24,906 nt of DNA from Lachnospiraceae bacterium UBA4381 (GCA_002391105.1 DGRT01000142.1:1-24906); one strand, 5' to 3'; numbered from the stretch's first letter, positions 16,154 to 23,881 are shown. The notes: a model not told the origin generated them from the letters alone. Numbers and translations: made by a program.

Positions 16154-17176
16154 TTATTTGATAACATGTACCCAGCCTTCAGGGCCCTCAATCTTGCACA
16201 TCTGAATACCTGTAAGAGTATCATAAAGCTTCTTGATAGTAGGTCCCATAGCTTCCATACCACTTGGGAATGCAATCTCCTTACCATGATCAACAATCTT
16301 TCCAACCGGTGATATAACAGCCGCTGTACCGCAAAGACCACACTCATCAAAAGAAGCAACCTCATCAAGATATACTTCTCTTTCCTCAACCTCAAGTCCA
16401 AGATAATCTCTTGCAACGATCTCCAGTGATCTTCTAGTAACTGAAGGAAGGATACTTCCTGACTTAGGAGTGATGAACTTATTACCCTTGATGAAGATAA
16501 CATTGGCTCCACCGGTCTCTTCTATCTTGGTTCTTGATGCAGGATCAAGATACAGATTCTCATCATAGCCCTGATTGTGAGCATCAACTATAGCATGAAG
16601 TGACATAGCATAGTTAAGTCCTGCCTTGATATGACCTGTTCCATGAGGTGCTGCTCTATCAAAATCACTTATACGGATAGTTATAGGCTTAGCTCCACCC
16701 TTGAAATATGGTCCAACAGGTGTTGTAAGAATCCTGAACTGATACTCATCAGCCGGCTTAACACCGATAACTGCATTGGAACCAAACATGAAAGGTCTTA
16801 TATAAAGTGTTGCGCCACTTCCAAACGGAGGAACATAATCCTCATTTGCAAGTACAACCTTATCAACCGCATCTAAGAATCTCTCTGCAGGGAATACAGC
16901 CATCTCAAGTCTCTTTGCTGTATCCACCATTCTCTGTGCATTGAGGTCAGGACGAAATGTAACAATATGTCCATCCTCTGTCTCATAAGCCTTGAGACCT
17001 TCAAAGCATGACTGTGAATAGTGGAGTACACACGCGCACTCACTCATAGTAATAGTATGATCGGATGTAATCACACCATCATCCCACTTACCATCCTTGA
17101 AATTTGATACATAACTGGCAGCTGTCTCTATGTAACCAAAACCAAGTGAACCCCAATCGATATCCTTCTTTGCCAT
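16154..17176 (-). CDS. ilvE: Branched-chain amino acid aminotransferase
   Basis: PLP enzyme for the last step of valine, leucine and isoleucine synthesis and the first step of their breakdown. The 340 aa belong to the longer, eukaryote-like BCAT group. The PLP lysine is K184 in GHIKAGLNYAMSLHA, preceded by GTGHIK. The cofactor-phosphate region EETGGANVIFI (219-229) and the GTAAVISPVG loop (about 281-290) are present; the first normally reads EAGG-N, a small change. AAAGGAG sets the ATG. A strong promoter lies 80-105 bases upstream. No T-box is visible in the leader of about 70 bases, so regulation by uncharged tRNA is unlikely here. Confidence 0.96.
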   Translation of the reverse strand: MAKKDIDWGSLGFGYIETAASYVSNFKDGKWDDGVITSDHTITMSECACVLHYSQSCFEGLKAYETEDGHIVTFRPDLNAQRMVDTAKRLEMAVFPAERFLDAVDKVVLANEDYVPPFGSGATLYIRPFMFGSNAVIGVKPADEYQFRILTTPVGPYFKGGAKPITIRISDFDRAAPHGTGHIKAGLNYAMSLHAIVDAHNQGYDENLYLDPASRTKIEETGGANVIFIKGNKFITPKSGSILPSVTRRSLEIVARDYLGLEVEEREVYLDEVASFDECGLCGTAAVISPVGKIVDHGKEIAFPSGMEAMGPTIKKLYDTLTGIQMCKIEGPEGWVHVIK

Positions 17177-17254
17177 AATATGAATCTCCTTTAATATCTT
17201 CTAAGAAATATTCTTCAGTCCATGGTATCCATGAACCAAAACAAACATATGTTT

Positions 17255-17282
17255 ATTGTACGCCCAAGATTTTTATTGTCAA
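17255..17282 (-). promoter_or_regulatory. Strong SigA-type promoter of ilvE
   Basis: A perfect TTGACA (17277-17282) and TACAAT (17255-17260) with a 16-base spacer on the minus strand. Transcription would start near 17247, giving a 70-base leader with no clear hairpin. Confidence 0.8.
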
Positions 17283-17358
17283 GAAAAAAAAGAAAAGACT
17301 TCATATTATAAATTATATACGCCTGATAAAAACCTTACTTGTGATTTATAATTAAATG

Positions 17359-17388
17359 TTGTAAACTGTGAATGTTATAGAATATTAA
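17359..17388 (+). promoter_or_regulatory. Possible promoter of the M15 carboxypeptidase gene
   Basis: TTGTAA (17359-17364) and TATTAA (17383-17388) are 18 bases apart, both one or two bases off consensus. Predicted start is near 17395, inside the palindrome at 17394-17411. The AT-rich context makes chance matches likely. Confidence 0.35.
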
Positions 17389-17393
17389 CTCTA

Positions 17394-17411
17394 TGATACA
17401 TTAACGTATCA
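17394..17411. promoter_or_regulatory. Operator-like palindrome upstream of the M15 peptidase gene
   Basis: TGATAC and GTATCA flank the self-like spacer ATTAAC. The element overlaps the predicted transcription start and is 35 bases from the ATG, a place where a repressor would block transcription. No regulator gene is nearby. Confidence 0.35.
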
Positions 17412-17446
17412 AAGAGAATAGACAAGTTAACTAATGAGGGGGATAT

Positions 17447-18268
17447 ATGAACGAAAATGGCAGTTTTCTGGATTGGCTGAAGCTTCGATGGAAAATGATA
17501 AATGTAAGCGACACCAGATTCTTTCGTTTTATATGGATCGTAGCAATTTCCATCACTCTTATCACAGTGATCATCAGTGCCGGTGTAACGGCAGCAAAGA
17601 ATAAAAAAGAAAAAGCCGCCGAGGAGCAGCGCATCTCTGAGGAACAGGCTTCCAGTGAAGAGGCCGAACTTCTGGCAACCTTCACGGATGCAACAGCCAC
17701 GGATGCCTCGGTTGATGTAGATGCCTGGATGACTATCCTCGTAAATGCTGATAATCCGATTCCTGATAACTTTGAAATTCATGATTTTACAGAACTCAGA
17801 AATGGTCAAAAGGTTGACAGCCGTATCTACCCTGAGCTTCAGAGAATGTTTGATGATATGAGGGCTGAAGGACACTCTCCTTACATCACTTCATCATACA
17901 GAACCAGAGAAGAACAGCAGGAAGTATATGACGAAAAGGTTACTGAAATAGTTAACGAAGGTAAGACAGAGGAACAGGCAAAGGCTGAAGCACTCAGTCA
18001 GGTTGCACTGCCCGGAACCAGCGAACACGAAACAGGACTTGCTATTGATGTAGGTTCAGACGCCGGAGAAGAAGCTCAGAACTCTCTATGGACCTGGGTA
18101 ACCGAAAACAGCTACAAATATGGATATATCGTACGTTATCCTGAGGATAAAACCGATATAACCGGTATCTCCTATGAACCGTGGCATCTCAGATATGTAG
18201 GTGTTGATGCCGCAAATATGATGCATGAAAACGGCTGGTGCCTGGAAGAATACCTTATGTACAAGTGA
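17447..18268 (+). CDS. Membrane-anchored D-Ala-D-Ala carboxypeptidase, VanY/M15B family
   Basis: Trims the last D-Ala from peptidoglycan stem peptides outside the membrane. The 273-aa protein has a basic cytosolic start, one membrane helix (about 28-48) and a Glu/Ala-rich spacer (about 51-78). The LAS-type zinc domain follows, with SSYRTREEQQ (149-158), the ligand pair H194 and D201 in SEHETGLAIDV, and general base E244 with ligand H247 in EPWH. All catalytic positions are kept. No van regulator or ligase genes are nearby, so it is a housekeeping wall enzyme rather than a vancomycin resistance gene. GAGGGGG precedes the ATG. It is the only rightward protein gene here, and its TGA stop lies inside the first GGGGACAGGCAC repeat. 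Confidence 0.93.
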   Translation: MNENGSFLDWLKLRWKMINVSDTRFFRFIWIVAISITLITVIISAGVTAAKNKKEKAAEEQRISEEQASSEEAELLATFTDATATDASVDVDAWMTILVNADNPIPDNFEIHDFTELRNGQKVDSRIYPELQRMFDDMRAEGHSPYITSSYRTREEQQEVYDEKVTEIVNEGKTEEQAKAEALSQVALPGTSEHETGLAIDVGSDAGEEAQNSLWTWVTENSYKYGYIVRYPEDKTDITGISYEPWHLRYVGVDAANMMHENGWCLEEYLMYK

Positions 18269-18389
18269 CAAGGGGACAGGCACTTTGTCACATCGTCACA
18301 ATGTGACATGGCATGTGACATGGGGACAGGCACTTTGTCACATTGTCACAAAGTGACATGGGGACAGGCACCTTGTCACATCGTCACAC
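18265..18389. repeat. Cluster of three REP-like GGGGACAGGCAC repeats
   Basis: Three units of about 36 bases start at 18265, 18315 and 18353. Each reads GTGACA, then GGGGACAGGCAC, then TTGTCACA and a GTCACA tail. Each unit is an imperfect palindrome, since GTGACA pairs with TGTCAC around the GGGGACAGGC loop. Similar GTGCCTGTCCCC elements are known from many bacteria and resemble REP sequences mobilised by REP-associated transposases. No transposase gene is in this window. Confidence 0.8.
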
Positions 18390-18390
18390 A

Positions 18391-18418
18391 AAAAAACGAC
18401 CGCGTGTGAGCAGCGGTC
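18391..18418 (-). terminator. Terminator for the PRPP synthetase transcript
   Basis: GACCGC (18398-18403) and GCGGTC (18413-18418) form a 6-bp GC-rich stem. On the minus strand a run of T follows at once. It lies between the repeat clusters and would catch transcripts that pass the hairpin at 18459-18497. Confidence 0.6.
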
Positions 18419-18458
18419 TGTCAAGTAAAAAATACAAATATACAAGATTTAATATATT

Positions 18459-18497
18459 AAAAAAACTGCCAAACAGAAATTGTTCGGCAGTTTTTTT
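18459..18497. terminator. Bidirectional terminator between the convergent genes
   Basis: A7-CTGCC (59-70 of this hundred) pairs with GGCAG-T7 (86-97), with a further AACA/TGTT pairing and the loop GAAAT. Seven T on either strand make it functional in both directions. It separates the M15 peptidase gene from the PRPP synthetase gene. Confidence 0.88.
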
Positions 18498-18515
18498 CAT
18501 TATATCTATGATAAT

Positions 18516-18543
18516 GTGACAAGGTGCCTGTCCCCTTGTCACA
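18516..18543. repeat. Inverted copy of the GGGGACAGGCAC repeat
   Basis: GTGACAAGG (18516-18524) and CCTTGTCAC (right end) enclose TGCCTGTCC. This is the reverse complement of the unit at 18265. It overlaps the last codon and stop of the PRPP synthetase gene. Confidence 0.85.
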
Positions 18544-19747
18544 CGAGGGATGGTCTGTCGTAATTATCAGAAATAGTGTGCTTTTCCTTATATTCACTAA
18601 GGCGGCTCTGGATTCTAGCTACCGGATCCAGAAGATCGCTTATGGAAGAATCATGATTCAGATGATCTATGATAATAGCCATATACTTACTGAGGTCCGT
18701 GGAGCTGTACCACTCTCTGCTAAACAGCTCCGGATTCTGATAGATAACATTGGTTGTAATAACCTTATCGAATACATTCTCCTCATATGCCTTATCAAAT
18801 ACCGAAAGTCCTGCAGTAAAGAGACCGAAGGTTGCTATACAGAATACACGCTTTGCCTTACGTTCCTTAAGCTGACGACATACATCCAGCATACTCTCTC
18901 CTGATGCTATCATATCGTCTATAATAACTACATCCTTGCCCTCAACATCATCGCCCAGGAACTCATGGGCAACTATAGGATTCTTTCCATTTACTATCTT
19001 GGTATAGTCCCTTCTCTTATAGAACATACCTACATCAACACCACAGTGGTTTGCAAAGTAGATAGCTCTGTGCATAGCACCCTCGTCAGGACTTATTACC
19101 ATCATATGATCACTATCTATCTCCAGATCAGTATAGCTCTTAAGAAGACACTTAATAAACTGATATGTTGGCATAAGATTCTCAAAGCCTACTGTTGGAA
19201 TAGCATTCTGAACTCTTGGATCGTGTGCATCAAAAGTAATAATATTAGATACGCCCATTGATACCAGCTCCTGAAGAGCCATCGCACAGTCAAGAGACTC
19301 ACGACTGGTACGCTTATGCTGTCTTGATTCATAAAGAAATGGCATAACGACATTTATTCTGTGTGCCTTTCCGGTTGTTGCAGCTATAACTCTCTTTATA
19401 TCGGCATAATGCTCATCCGGGGTCATAGGAACCATACGACCACCAAGGTTGTATTCGATTCCTGTATTAGTAACATCTGCAATGATATAAAGGTCTGTTC
19501 CTCTAACCGAATCACTAAGTGTGCCCTTTGCTTCACCTGATGCAAATCTTGGACAGTCTGAGCCTATAAGGTAAGAATCCCTGGTATAACCATTGAACAT
19601 ATAATGATCATTACTTACATGTTCTCTTTCCTTACGCCATCTGACCAGATAATCATTAATGGTCTTTCCGAATCTTTCGCTGCTCTTCAGCGCTACGATT
19701 CCAAGCTTTCCTGCGGGTACTGTAATCAGTTTACTTTGATCTGGCAT
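18539..19747 (-). CDS. prs: Ribose-phosphate pyrophosphokinase (PRPP synthetase), long form
   Basis: Makes PRPP from ribose 5-phosphate and ATP for nucleotide, His and Trp synthesis. At 402 aa it is about 85 longer than the usual 310-320. The PRPP-binding loop VVIIDDMIASGES (273-285), the ATP/metal motif TFDAHDP (171-177) and a YKRRDY segment (243-248) in place of the catalytic KRR/KKR flexible loop are visible. The first 60 residues (KSSERFGKTINDYL) and the C-terminal 35 are extra compared with classical Prs. The GSDCPRFASGEAKGTL part stands for the FANGE region. GGAGG precedes the ATG. It follows dnaC by 24 bases, and its TGA stop is supplied by a REP-like repeat. Divergent, but probably active. 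Confidence 0.88.
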   Translation of the reverse strand: MPDQSKLITVPAGKLGIVALKSSERFGKTINDYLVRWRKEREHVSNDHYMFNGYTRDSYLIGSDCPRFASGEAKGTLSDSVRGTDLYIIADVTNTGIEYNLGGRMVPMTPDEHYADIKRVIAATTGKAHRINVVMPFLYESRQHKRTSRESLDCAMALQELVSMGVSNIITFDAHDPRVQNAIPTVGFENLMPTYQFIKCLLKSYTDLEIDSDHMMVISPDEGAMHRAIYFANHCGVDVGMFYKRRDYTKIVNGKNPIVAHEFLGDDVEGKDVVIIDDMIASGESMLDVCRQLKERKAKRVFCIATFGLFTAGLSVFDKAYEENVFDKVITTNVIYQNPELFSREWYSSTDLSKYMAIIIDHLNHDSSISDLLDPVARIQSRLSEYKEKHTISDNYDRPSLV

Positions 19748-19771
19748 TTGTTTTCCTCCATTTTAGCCTTT

Positions 19772-20761
19772 CTAAGTACGGTTCTTGATATAACGTATAT
19801 CATCCCCATATAGTGTATAAAGATTAAAATTATCAGCAATCCTGGACATAACCCGTTCAGTATATCTGTCCTGCACAGTTCCAAGATCGAGATTCGTGTT
19901 AATGAGAGTCGGATGCTCCGTCAGTATTCTTTTATTAACGATCTCAAAAAGCTGAGACTTGACAAAGCTGCTCATAACTTCCGTTCCAAGATCATCAATA
20001 ATCAGCAGGTCACTATTATAAACATATTCATAAATTGGTTCAATAGTTACTTTATCTTTAATGTTCTTAGACATTATGTAAGTTGACATAACTTCTTCAA
20101 ACAGCTCATTTGCCGAAAGATATAACACTGTATATCCCTTATCCAGCACCCCTTTGGCTATACAATTCGAGAGAAATGTCTTCCCAAGTCCTGTATTACC
20201 ATATATAAGAATGCCCTTTGAACCAGGACCAAAATCTCTCACATAAGTTTTTGCTCTGTTGAGAAGATTGCTGGCATTATCATAAGGACTGAGCTTCATT
20301 CCTTTAGGAATCGTCCTGCTGTAATAATCCAGCTTAAAGGTATCAAAATTCTCCCTCTGCAGCAGATTATGAAGATTGGAACGCTTGTACAGCTCCTCTA
20401 TCCTGAGCTTCTTAACGCAGTTACAGGTGTTGCCATCTACAACTCCCATATCCTGACATATAGGACAGTCATATATAGGCTCCAGATATCCATCCGGATA
20501 TCCATTTGACTTCATCAGCCTGTTCTTTTCTTCGGACAGCTTCCGGATATCCTCTTTGTAGGTAGATGAGCCTTCCTTTCTCTGTAATCTTAAGCGAACC
20601 TCACGTATGCCTATTCGGGAAATCTCCGTATCAATCTCCTTTACCCTGGGAAGCTTCTCATATACCTCTATCAACCTGTCCTGATGAAGCCTCTCATTTC
20701 TGTTTCTCACCCGGCTAAGATGTGCACTTATATCTATATTTTCTATCTCCTTTGTGATCAC
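19772..20761 (-). CDS. Replicative helicase loader, DnaC/DnaI type AAA+ ATPase
   Basis: Loads the DnaB-type helicase on melted DNA during initiation or restart of replication. The 329 aa have a coiled, charged N-terminal helicase-binding part (1-95), a zinc-finger-like cysteine group (C99, C102, C113 and C115) and an IstB-like ATPase. Walker A is GNTGLGKT (188-195) and Walker B LLIIDDLGTE (252-261, with D256/D257). This matches Bacillus DnaI in plan. The ATG overlaps the dnaD stop by 4 bases, so the two are translationally coupled. IstB of insertion sequences is similar, but the zinc region and the dnaD neighbour favour a chromosomal loader. Confidence 0.93.
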   Translation of the reverse strand: MITKEIENIDISAHLSRVRNRNERLHQDRLIEVYEKLPRVKEIDTEISRIGIREVRLRLQRKEGSSTYKEDIRKLSEEKNRLMKSNGYPDGYLEPIYDCPICQDMGVVDGNTCNCVKKLRIEELYKRSNLHNLLQRENFDTFKLDYYSRTIPKGMKLSPYDNASNLLNRAKTYVRDFGPGSKGILIYGNTGLGKTFLSNCIAKGVLDKGYTVLYLSANELFEEVMSTYIMSKNIKDKVTIEPIYEYVYNSDLLIIDDLGTEVMSSFVKSQLFEIVNKRILTEHPTLINTNLDLGTVQDRYTERVMSRIADNFNLYTLYGDDIRYIKNRT

Positions 20762-21909
20762 GAATCACTGCCTCCATTCAGGAAAAAGTCCTCAAGCTCA
20801 CGAAGCTTATCGTTGTTATTTCTTCCTGTTCCTCCAGACATGCCAATATCAGAAGCGGCACTCTTCTTTACGCGATGTTCCTCATCCAGCCTGCTTATAT
20901 CCTCAAATGAATGAACTCCGCTTTTATACCAGTCCTCTAATATCTTATTTACATATGGAAATGTAACGCCATTCGGATGATTAGTAATAGCTCTCTTGCA
21001 GGCTTCTATTATAAATCCTTCCTGAAATCCATACTCTCCGGTCCATTTATCGATATATTTTTTTTCTACCGGTGCCGGAGAAAAACGATTGGTAATGCCC
21101 ATATTCTTTAATATCTTGGAATAAAGTGTAAGATATCTTTCTGAATACTCCGCCGCATCACTTCTGTTGGTTATTCCTTCCTCATACCAGTTCTTGGCAA
21201 CTTTTTCTATATAACTGAAGCTGGTCTTCTTTATCTCAGCACAGTATTCGAGCAAATACTCGCAAAGATCAAAGGAAAACCGGAGCTGATCCTTGATATA
21301 TATCAGTGAATTGAGTTCCTTCTGAGACAGCTCTCTCTCGCAATATGCCTCTGCCTCACTGATAAGATTGCTAAGCTCTTTATCCTCAAGCTTACTTGCC
21401 AGCTCCTCTTTCGTAGGCTGCTTCTTTCTCGGTGCATGTATAGCATCTTCCGTCTCTGTTTCGGTCACGTGCAGGGCTTCCTCCACCTTTTCCCCGCCAT
21501 TCTTATCGCCTGTAGTCCTGTCCTTCTTACCACCGGCTGTCTGAGCAGGGTTCTTTTTTGTATCAACAAGCCCAAAGTCTATCAGTCTCAGATCAGAAGT
21601 CAGCTCCATATCAGGTCTCTTAAGACTACGCAGAGTAATCCCTGTAACCTCACCATCCTCACTATAGCTAAGTGACAGCACATCCACCTTGATCCAGTAG
21701 CGTATCGCTCTGCAGACATCCTTTTCTGTACAGCTCATATGATCTGCAATATCAGTTACTGTAATCGGTCTGCCCGCCTGTGAAAGCATAGCAAGATACA
21801 GATACAGCTTTACAAAATCCCCATTGGCATCTGTCATATAATACTCTATAAAATTGTTTGAAATATTCGTAAAATCCCCTGCCTGAGAGGAGACATTTAT
21901 CATTCCCAT
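20758..21909 (-). CDS. dnaD: DnaD-family replication initiation protein
   Basis: DnaD remodels DNA and helps PriA/DnaB-type proteins bring the helicase loader to origins and stalled forks. The reading from the ATG at 21909 gives 383 aa; GAGAAGG eight bases upstream supports it over a GTG at 21936. The N-terminal winged-helix-like part (about 1-100) is followed by a charged Lys/Glu linker (about 125-180). Two DnaD C-terminal domain copies then follow, with the YIEKVAKNWYEEGI motif near 255 and FPYVNKILEDWYKSGV near 335. Two DnaD_2 modules is the typical Clostridia form. It is first in an operon with the helicase loader and prs. Confidence 0.92.
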   Translation of the reverse strand: MGMINVSSQAGDFTNISNNFIEYYMTDANGDFVKLYLYLAMLSQAGRPITVTDIADHMSCTEKDVCRAIRYWIKVDVLSLSYSEDGEVTGITLRSLKRPDMELTSDLRLIDFGLVDTKKNPAQTAGGKKDRTTGDKNGGEKVEEALHVTETETEDAIHAPRKKQPTKEELASKLEDKELSNLISEAEAYCERELSQKELNSLIYIKDQLRFSFDLCEYLLEYCAEIKKTSFSYIEKVAKNWYEEGITNRSDAAEYSERYLTLYSKILKNMGITNRFSPAPVEKKYIDKWTGEYGFQEGFIIEACKRAITNHPNGVTFPYVNKILEDWYKSGVHSFEDISRLDEEHRVKKSAASDIGMSGGTGRNNNDKLRELEDFFLNGGSDS

Positions 21910-22021
21910 TTTATAAACCTTCTCAAATAAAACCACCTGGAAAACAAATACCGCAAAACTTTTTTCTCACGAACGTTTTATCTTTTTCCTCTTTTTTTTC
22001 ATATCTTTCAAATGCTACTCG

Positions 22022-22050
22022 ATTGTAACAGAAGAAATAAGTTATTGCAA
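22022..22050 (-). promoter_or_regulatory. Strong SigA-type promoter of dnaD-dnaC-prs
   Basis: TTGCAA (22045-22050) and TACAAT (22022-22027) are exactly 17 bases apart on the minus strand. The start would be near 22014, giving a leader of about 105 bases before the ATG at 21909. The leader is purine-rich on the minus strand and codes for nothing convincing. The whole non-coding span 21910-22246 holds this promoter, the inverted repeat, the DnaA-like sites and the murC terminator. Confidence 0.75.
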
Positions 22051-22072
22051 ATGCGCTCCCCTGTTCAAAAAT

Positions 22073-22122
22073 GGTGTAAAACTGTTGTTGAATGTGTTGA
22101 TAATGTTCAGATAATTTACACC
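22073..22122. promoter_or_regulatory. Inverted repeat upstream of the dnaD promoter
   Basis: GGTGTAAA (22073-22080) and TTTACACC (22115-22122) are perfect 8-bp arms around 34 bases that include a TGTTGATAA site. The inner arm lies 23 bases upstream of the -35 box. The position suits an activator or repressor site, but no matching regulator is known to me. Confidence 0.45.
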
Positions 22123-22245
22123 AAACCACCCCAGCCCACCAAAAAAGACCAGTTAGAGTTCAGACCGGTCTTTAGTGGATTGTTGATAACCTATACATAT
22201 TTACTTTACATAAATCAACAATTATTTTGTGGAAACTGTTGATAA
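22095..22245. promoter_or_regulatory. Three TGTTGATAA sites resembling DnaA boxes
   Basis: TGTTGATAA (reverse TTATCAACA) occurs at 22095-22103, 22181-22189 and 22237-22245. There is a one-mismatch reverse copy AAATCAACA at 22212-22220, and TTTTGTGGAAA just before the last site. The accepted box is TTATNCACA, so these differ at one position. They cluster between murC and dnaD. Confidence 0.45.
22141..22171 (-). terminator. Intrinsic terminator of murC
   Basis: On the minus strand AGACCGGT (22164-22171) pairs with ACTGGTCT (22146-22153) through one G-T pair, with a 10-base loop and TTTTTT after. It is 76 bases past the murC stop. Confidence 0.85.
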
Positions 22246-22246
22246 C

Positions 22247-23650
22247 TTACTCTGAAATGAGCTGATTGCCCACAGTATCTATATTTCCTGCTCCCATAGT
22301 TATTAACAAATCATTGTTCTTGAAATTATTTTTCAAATAATTTTTTACCTCTTCAAAACTTCCAAGATAATGAGCATCGCATCCTAGCTTTACCAGTCTC
22401 TCAGCTATATCTCCAGAAGAAACTGTACCATCATCTACCTCTCTTGCTGCATATATATCCGCCAGCACCACATGGTCAGCTACCGAAAGAGCCTTGGCAA
22501 ATTCATCAAGATGCGCCTTGGTTCTTGAATATGTATGCGGCTGAAATGCAACCCACAGCTCTCCCTTCTTCATGGCATTTGCCACTTTAAGAGTTGCACT
22601 GATTTCAGTAGGATGGTGAGCATAATCATCTACAACTGTGACTCCATTTGAAGTAACGCCCTTATACTGGAAACGCCTGTCGGCACTATGACATTTTCTG
22701 AGGCCTTCTCTTATAGCTTCTATATCCAGTCCTACATGAAGAGCTGCTGCTATAGCGGAAAGCGAATTGACCGCATTATGCTCTCCTGTTACAGAGAGGG
22801 CTATCTCCCCTTTGCTTTCCCCATTGATATACAGATCATAGGTTGGCTGGCCAAACTCATTTAACCTGATATTTACAGCACGGTAATCATCAGCTTCGCC
22901 TGTTCCAAAGGTGATGAACTTAATAGTACCATTTTCTATTCTGTCCTGAACCGCCTCTCTGATGGTATCGGTGTACTTCATATCGCCATTTACGATGAGC
23001 GCTCCACCGGATACAGTCTTGGTGGCAAAGGTTGCGAAGGACTTCGCTATATTATCTATATTTCCAAAGAAATCCAGGTGGTCATTATCCACATTCAGAA
23101 TAATGCTTGCAAAGGCATGGAACTCGAAGTAGCTGTTTGTGTATTCGCAAGCCTCAGTAACAAAGTAGTCAGACTTTCCAACTCTGATATTTCCGCCAAT
23201 TGCGTCCAGCATTCCACCGATTGAAATGGTCGGATCCACTCCGGCATTCATCATGATATGTGCCATCATGGAAGTAGTTGTCGTCTTTCCGTGGGTTCCT
23301 GCCACCGCAACGCTGTATTTGTAATTATCCATAAGCTGTCCCAGAAATTCAGCACGTGTAAGGAGCGGAATATTTCTGGACTTCACCTCACAAAGCTCTT
23401 CATTATCTGCATGTATCGCTGCTGTATAAACCACAAAATCTATATCATCAGTAATATTAGATGCAACCTGACTGAAGTAAACCTTTACTCCTCTCTCCTG
23501 AAGAGTCTTTGTTACATCAGATTCCTTAACATCGGAGCCCGATACTGTAAATCCTGCGCCCACCAGTATTTCAGCCAGTCCGCTCATACTGATACCACCG
23601 ATCCCGATAAAATGCGCATGTGCTTTATGAGAAAAATCAACCTTATACAT
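22247..23650 (-). CDS. murC: UDP-N-acetylmuramate--L-alanine ligase
   Basis: Adds the first amino acid of the peptidoglycan stem, using ATP, in the cytosol. The 467 aa have family length. The UDP-binding start HFIGIGGISMSGLAEIL (13-29), the ATP loop GTHGKTTTT (118-126), the metal/ATP region NVDNDHLDFFGN and the HNAVNSLSAIAAAL helix are intact. So are DDYAHHPTEI and FQPHTYSRT, typical of MurC rather than MurD/E/F. AGGGGAT precedes the ATG. It stands alone: the next gene upstream is separated by 231 bases that hold only an inverted repeat and no recognised gene. Confidence 0.97.
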   Translation of the reverse strand: MYKVDFSHKAHAHFIGIGGISMSGLAEILVGAGFTVSGSDVKESDVTKTLQERGVKVYFSQVASNITDDIDFVVYTAAIHADNEELCEVKSRNIPLLTRAEFLGQLMDNYKYSVAVAGTHGKTTTTSMMAHIMMNAGVDPTISIGGMLDAIGGNIRVGKSDYFVTEACEYTNSYFEFHAFASIILNVDNDHLDFFGNIDNIAKSFATFATKTVSGGALIVNGDMKYTDTIREAVQDRIENGTIKFITFGTGEADDYRAVNIRLNEFGQPTYDLYINGESKGEIALSVTGEHNAVNSLSAIAAALHVGLDIEAIREGLRKCHSADRRFQYKGVTSNGVTVVDDYAHHPTEISATLKVANAMKKGELWVAFQPHTYSRTKAHLDEFAKALSVADHVVLADIYAAREVDDGTVSSGDIAERLVKLGCDAHYLGSFEEVKNYLKNNFKNNDLLITMGAGNIDTVGNQLISE

Positions 23651-23681
23651 TAGTTATCCCCTTGTCTGTTTATATTATTTT

Positions 23682-23724
23682 AAGCTTATGATCTGTTCAA
23701 CATGAGAAGTATGATTATAAGCTT
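23682..23724. repeat. Inverted repeat in the murC upstream region
   Basis: AAGCTTAT (23682-23689) and ATAAGCTT (23717-23724) are 8-bp arms 27 bases apart, starting about 32 bases from the murC ATG. The minus strand also carries TTGAAC and TAATAT 17 bases apart in this segment, a weak promoter candidate. It could be an operator or an mRNA stem; the AT-rich context keeps confidence low. Confidence 0.4.
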
Positions 23725-23881
23725 TCTTATATCAATATAGCCTTATAAATCCGATAAATATATTAATGATTCCATGCAGAACTTTAATACTGCCATTAAG
23801 ACCATACATGACATTCTACTCCGAATAGCCAATTCTTACAACCGGCAAATACTACTCAGTAATTAAATCTTCTGCGTAGCT

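Noticed and set aside
16147..16512. A 121-codon minus-strand frame inside ilvE
   Set aside because: It is a shifted frame of a clearly intact ilvE, Leu/Arg-rich and without a start signal.
17177..17446. T-box or other leader regulating ilvE
   Set aside because: The predicted leader is only about 70 bases and has no T-box antiterminator sequence, specifier stem or terminator.
17375..17875. A 166-codon minus-strand frame over the start of the M15 peptidase gene
   Set aside because: It lies opposite a well-supported gene with intact catalytic motifs, crosses that gene's promoter region and has no ribosome binding site.
17447..18268. Vancomycin resistance (vanY) gene
   Set aside because: The M15B domain is common in housekeeping wall carboxypeptidases, and no vanH/A/X or VanRS genes are present.
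18265..18543. CRISPR array
   Set aside because: The repeats are palindromic, unevenly spaced, include an inverted copy, and have no spacer-length unique segments; no cas genes are near.
19772..20761. IstB-type transposition helper of an insertion sequence
   Set aside because: There is no istA partner or terminal inverted repeat, and the zinc-cysteine region plus overlap with dnaD fit a chromosomal helicase loader.
21923..22129. A 68-codon open frame on the minus strand between murC and dnaD
   Set aside because: It spans the dnaD promoter and leader, has no ribosome binding site, and its composition looks like translated non-coding DNA.
22095..22245. Chromosomal replication origin
   Set aside because: dnaA, dnaN, recF and gyrB are absent, the sites are off-consensus, and no long AT-rich unwinding region is present; promoter control is the simpler reading.
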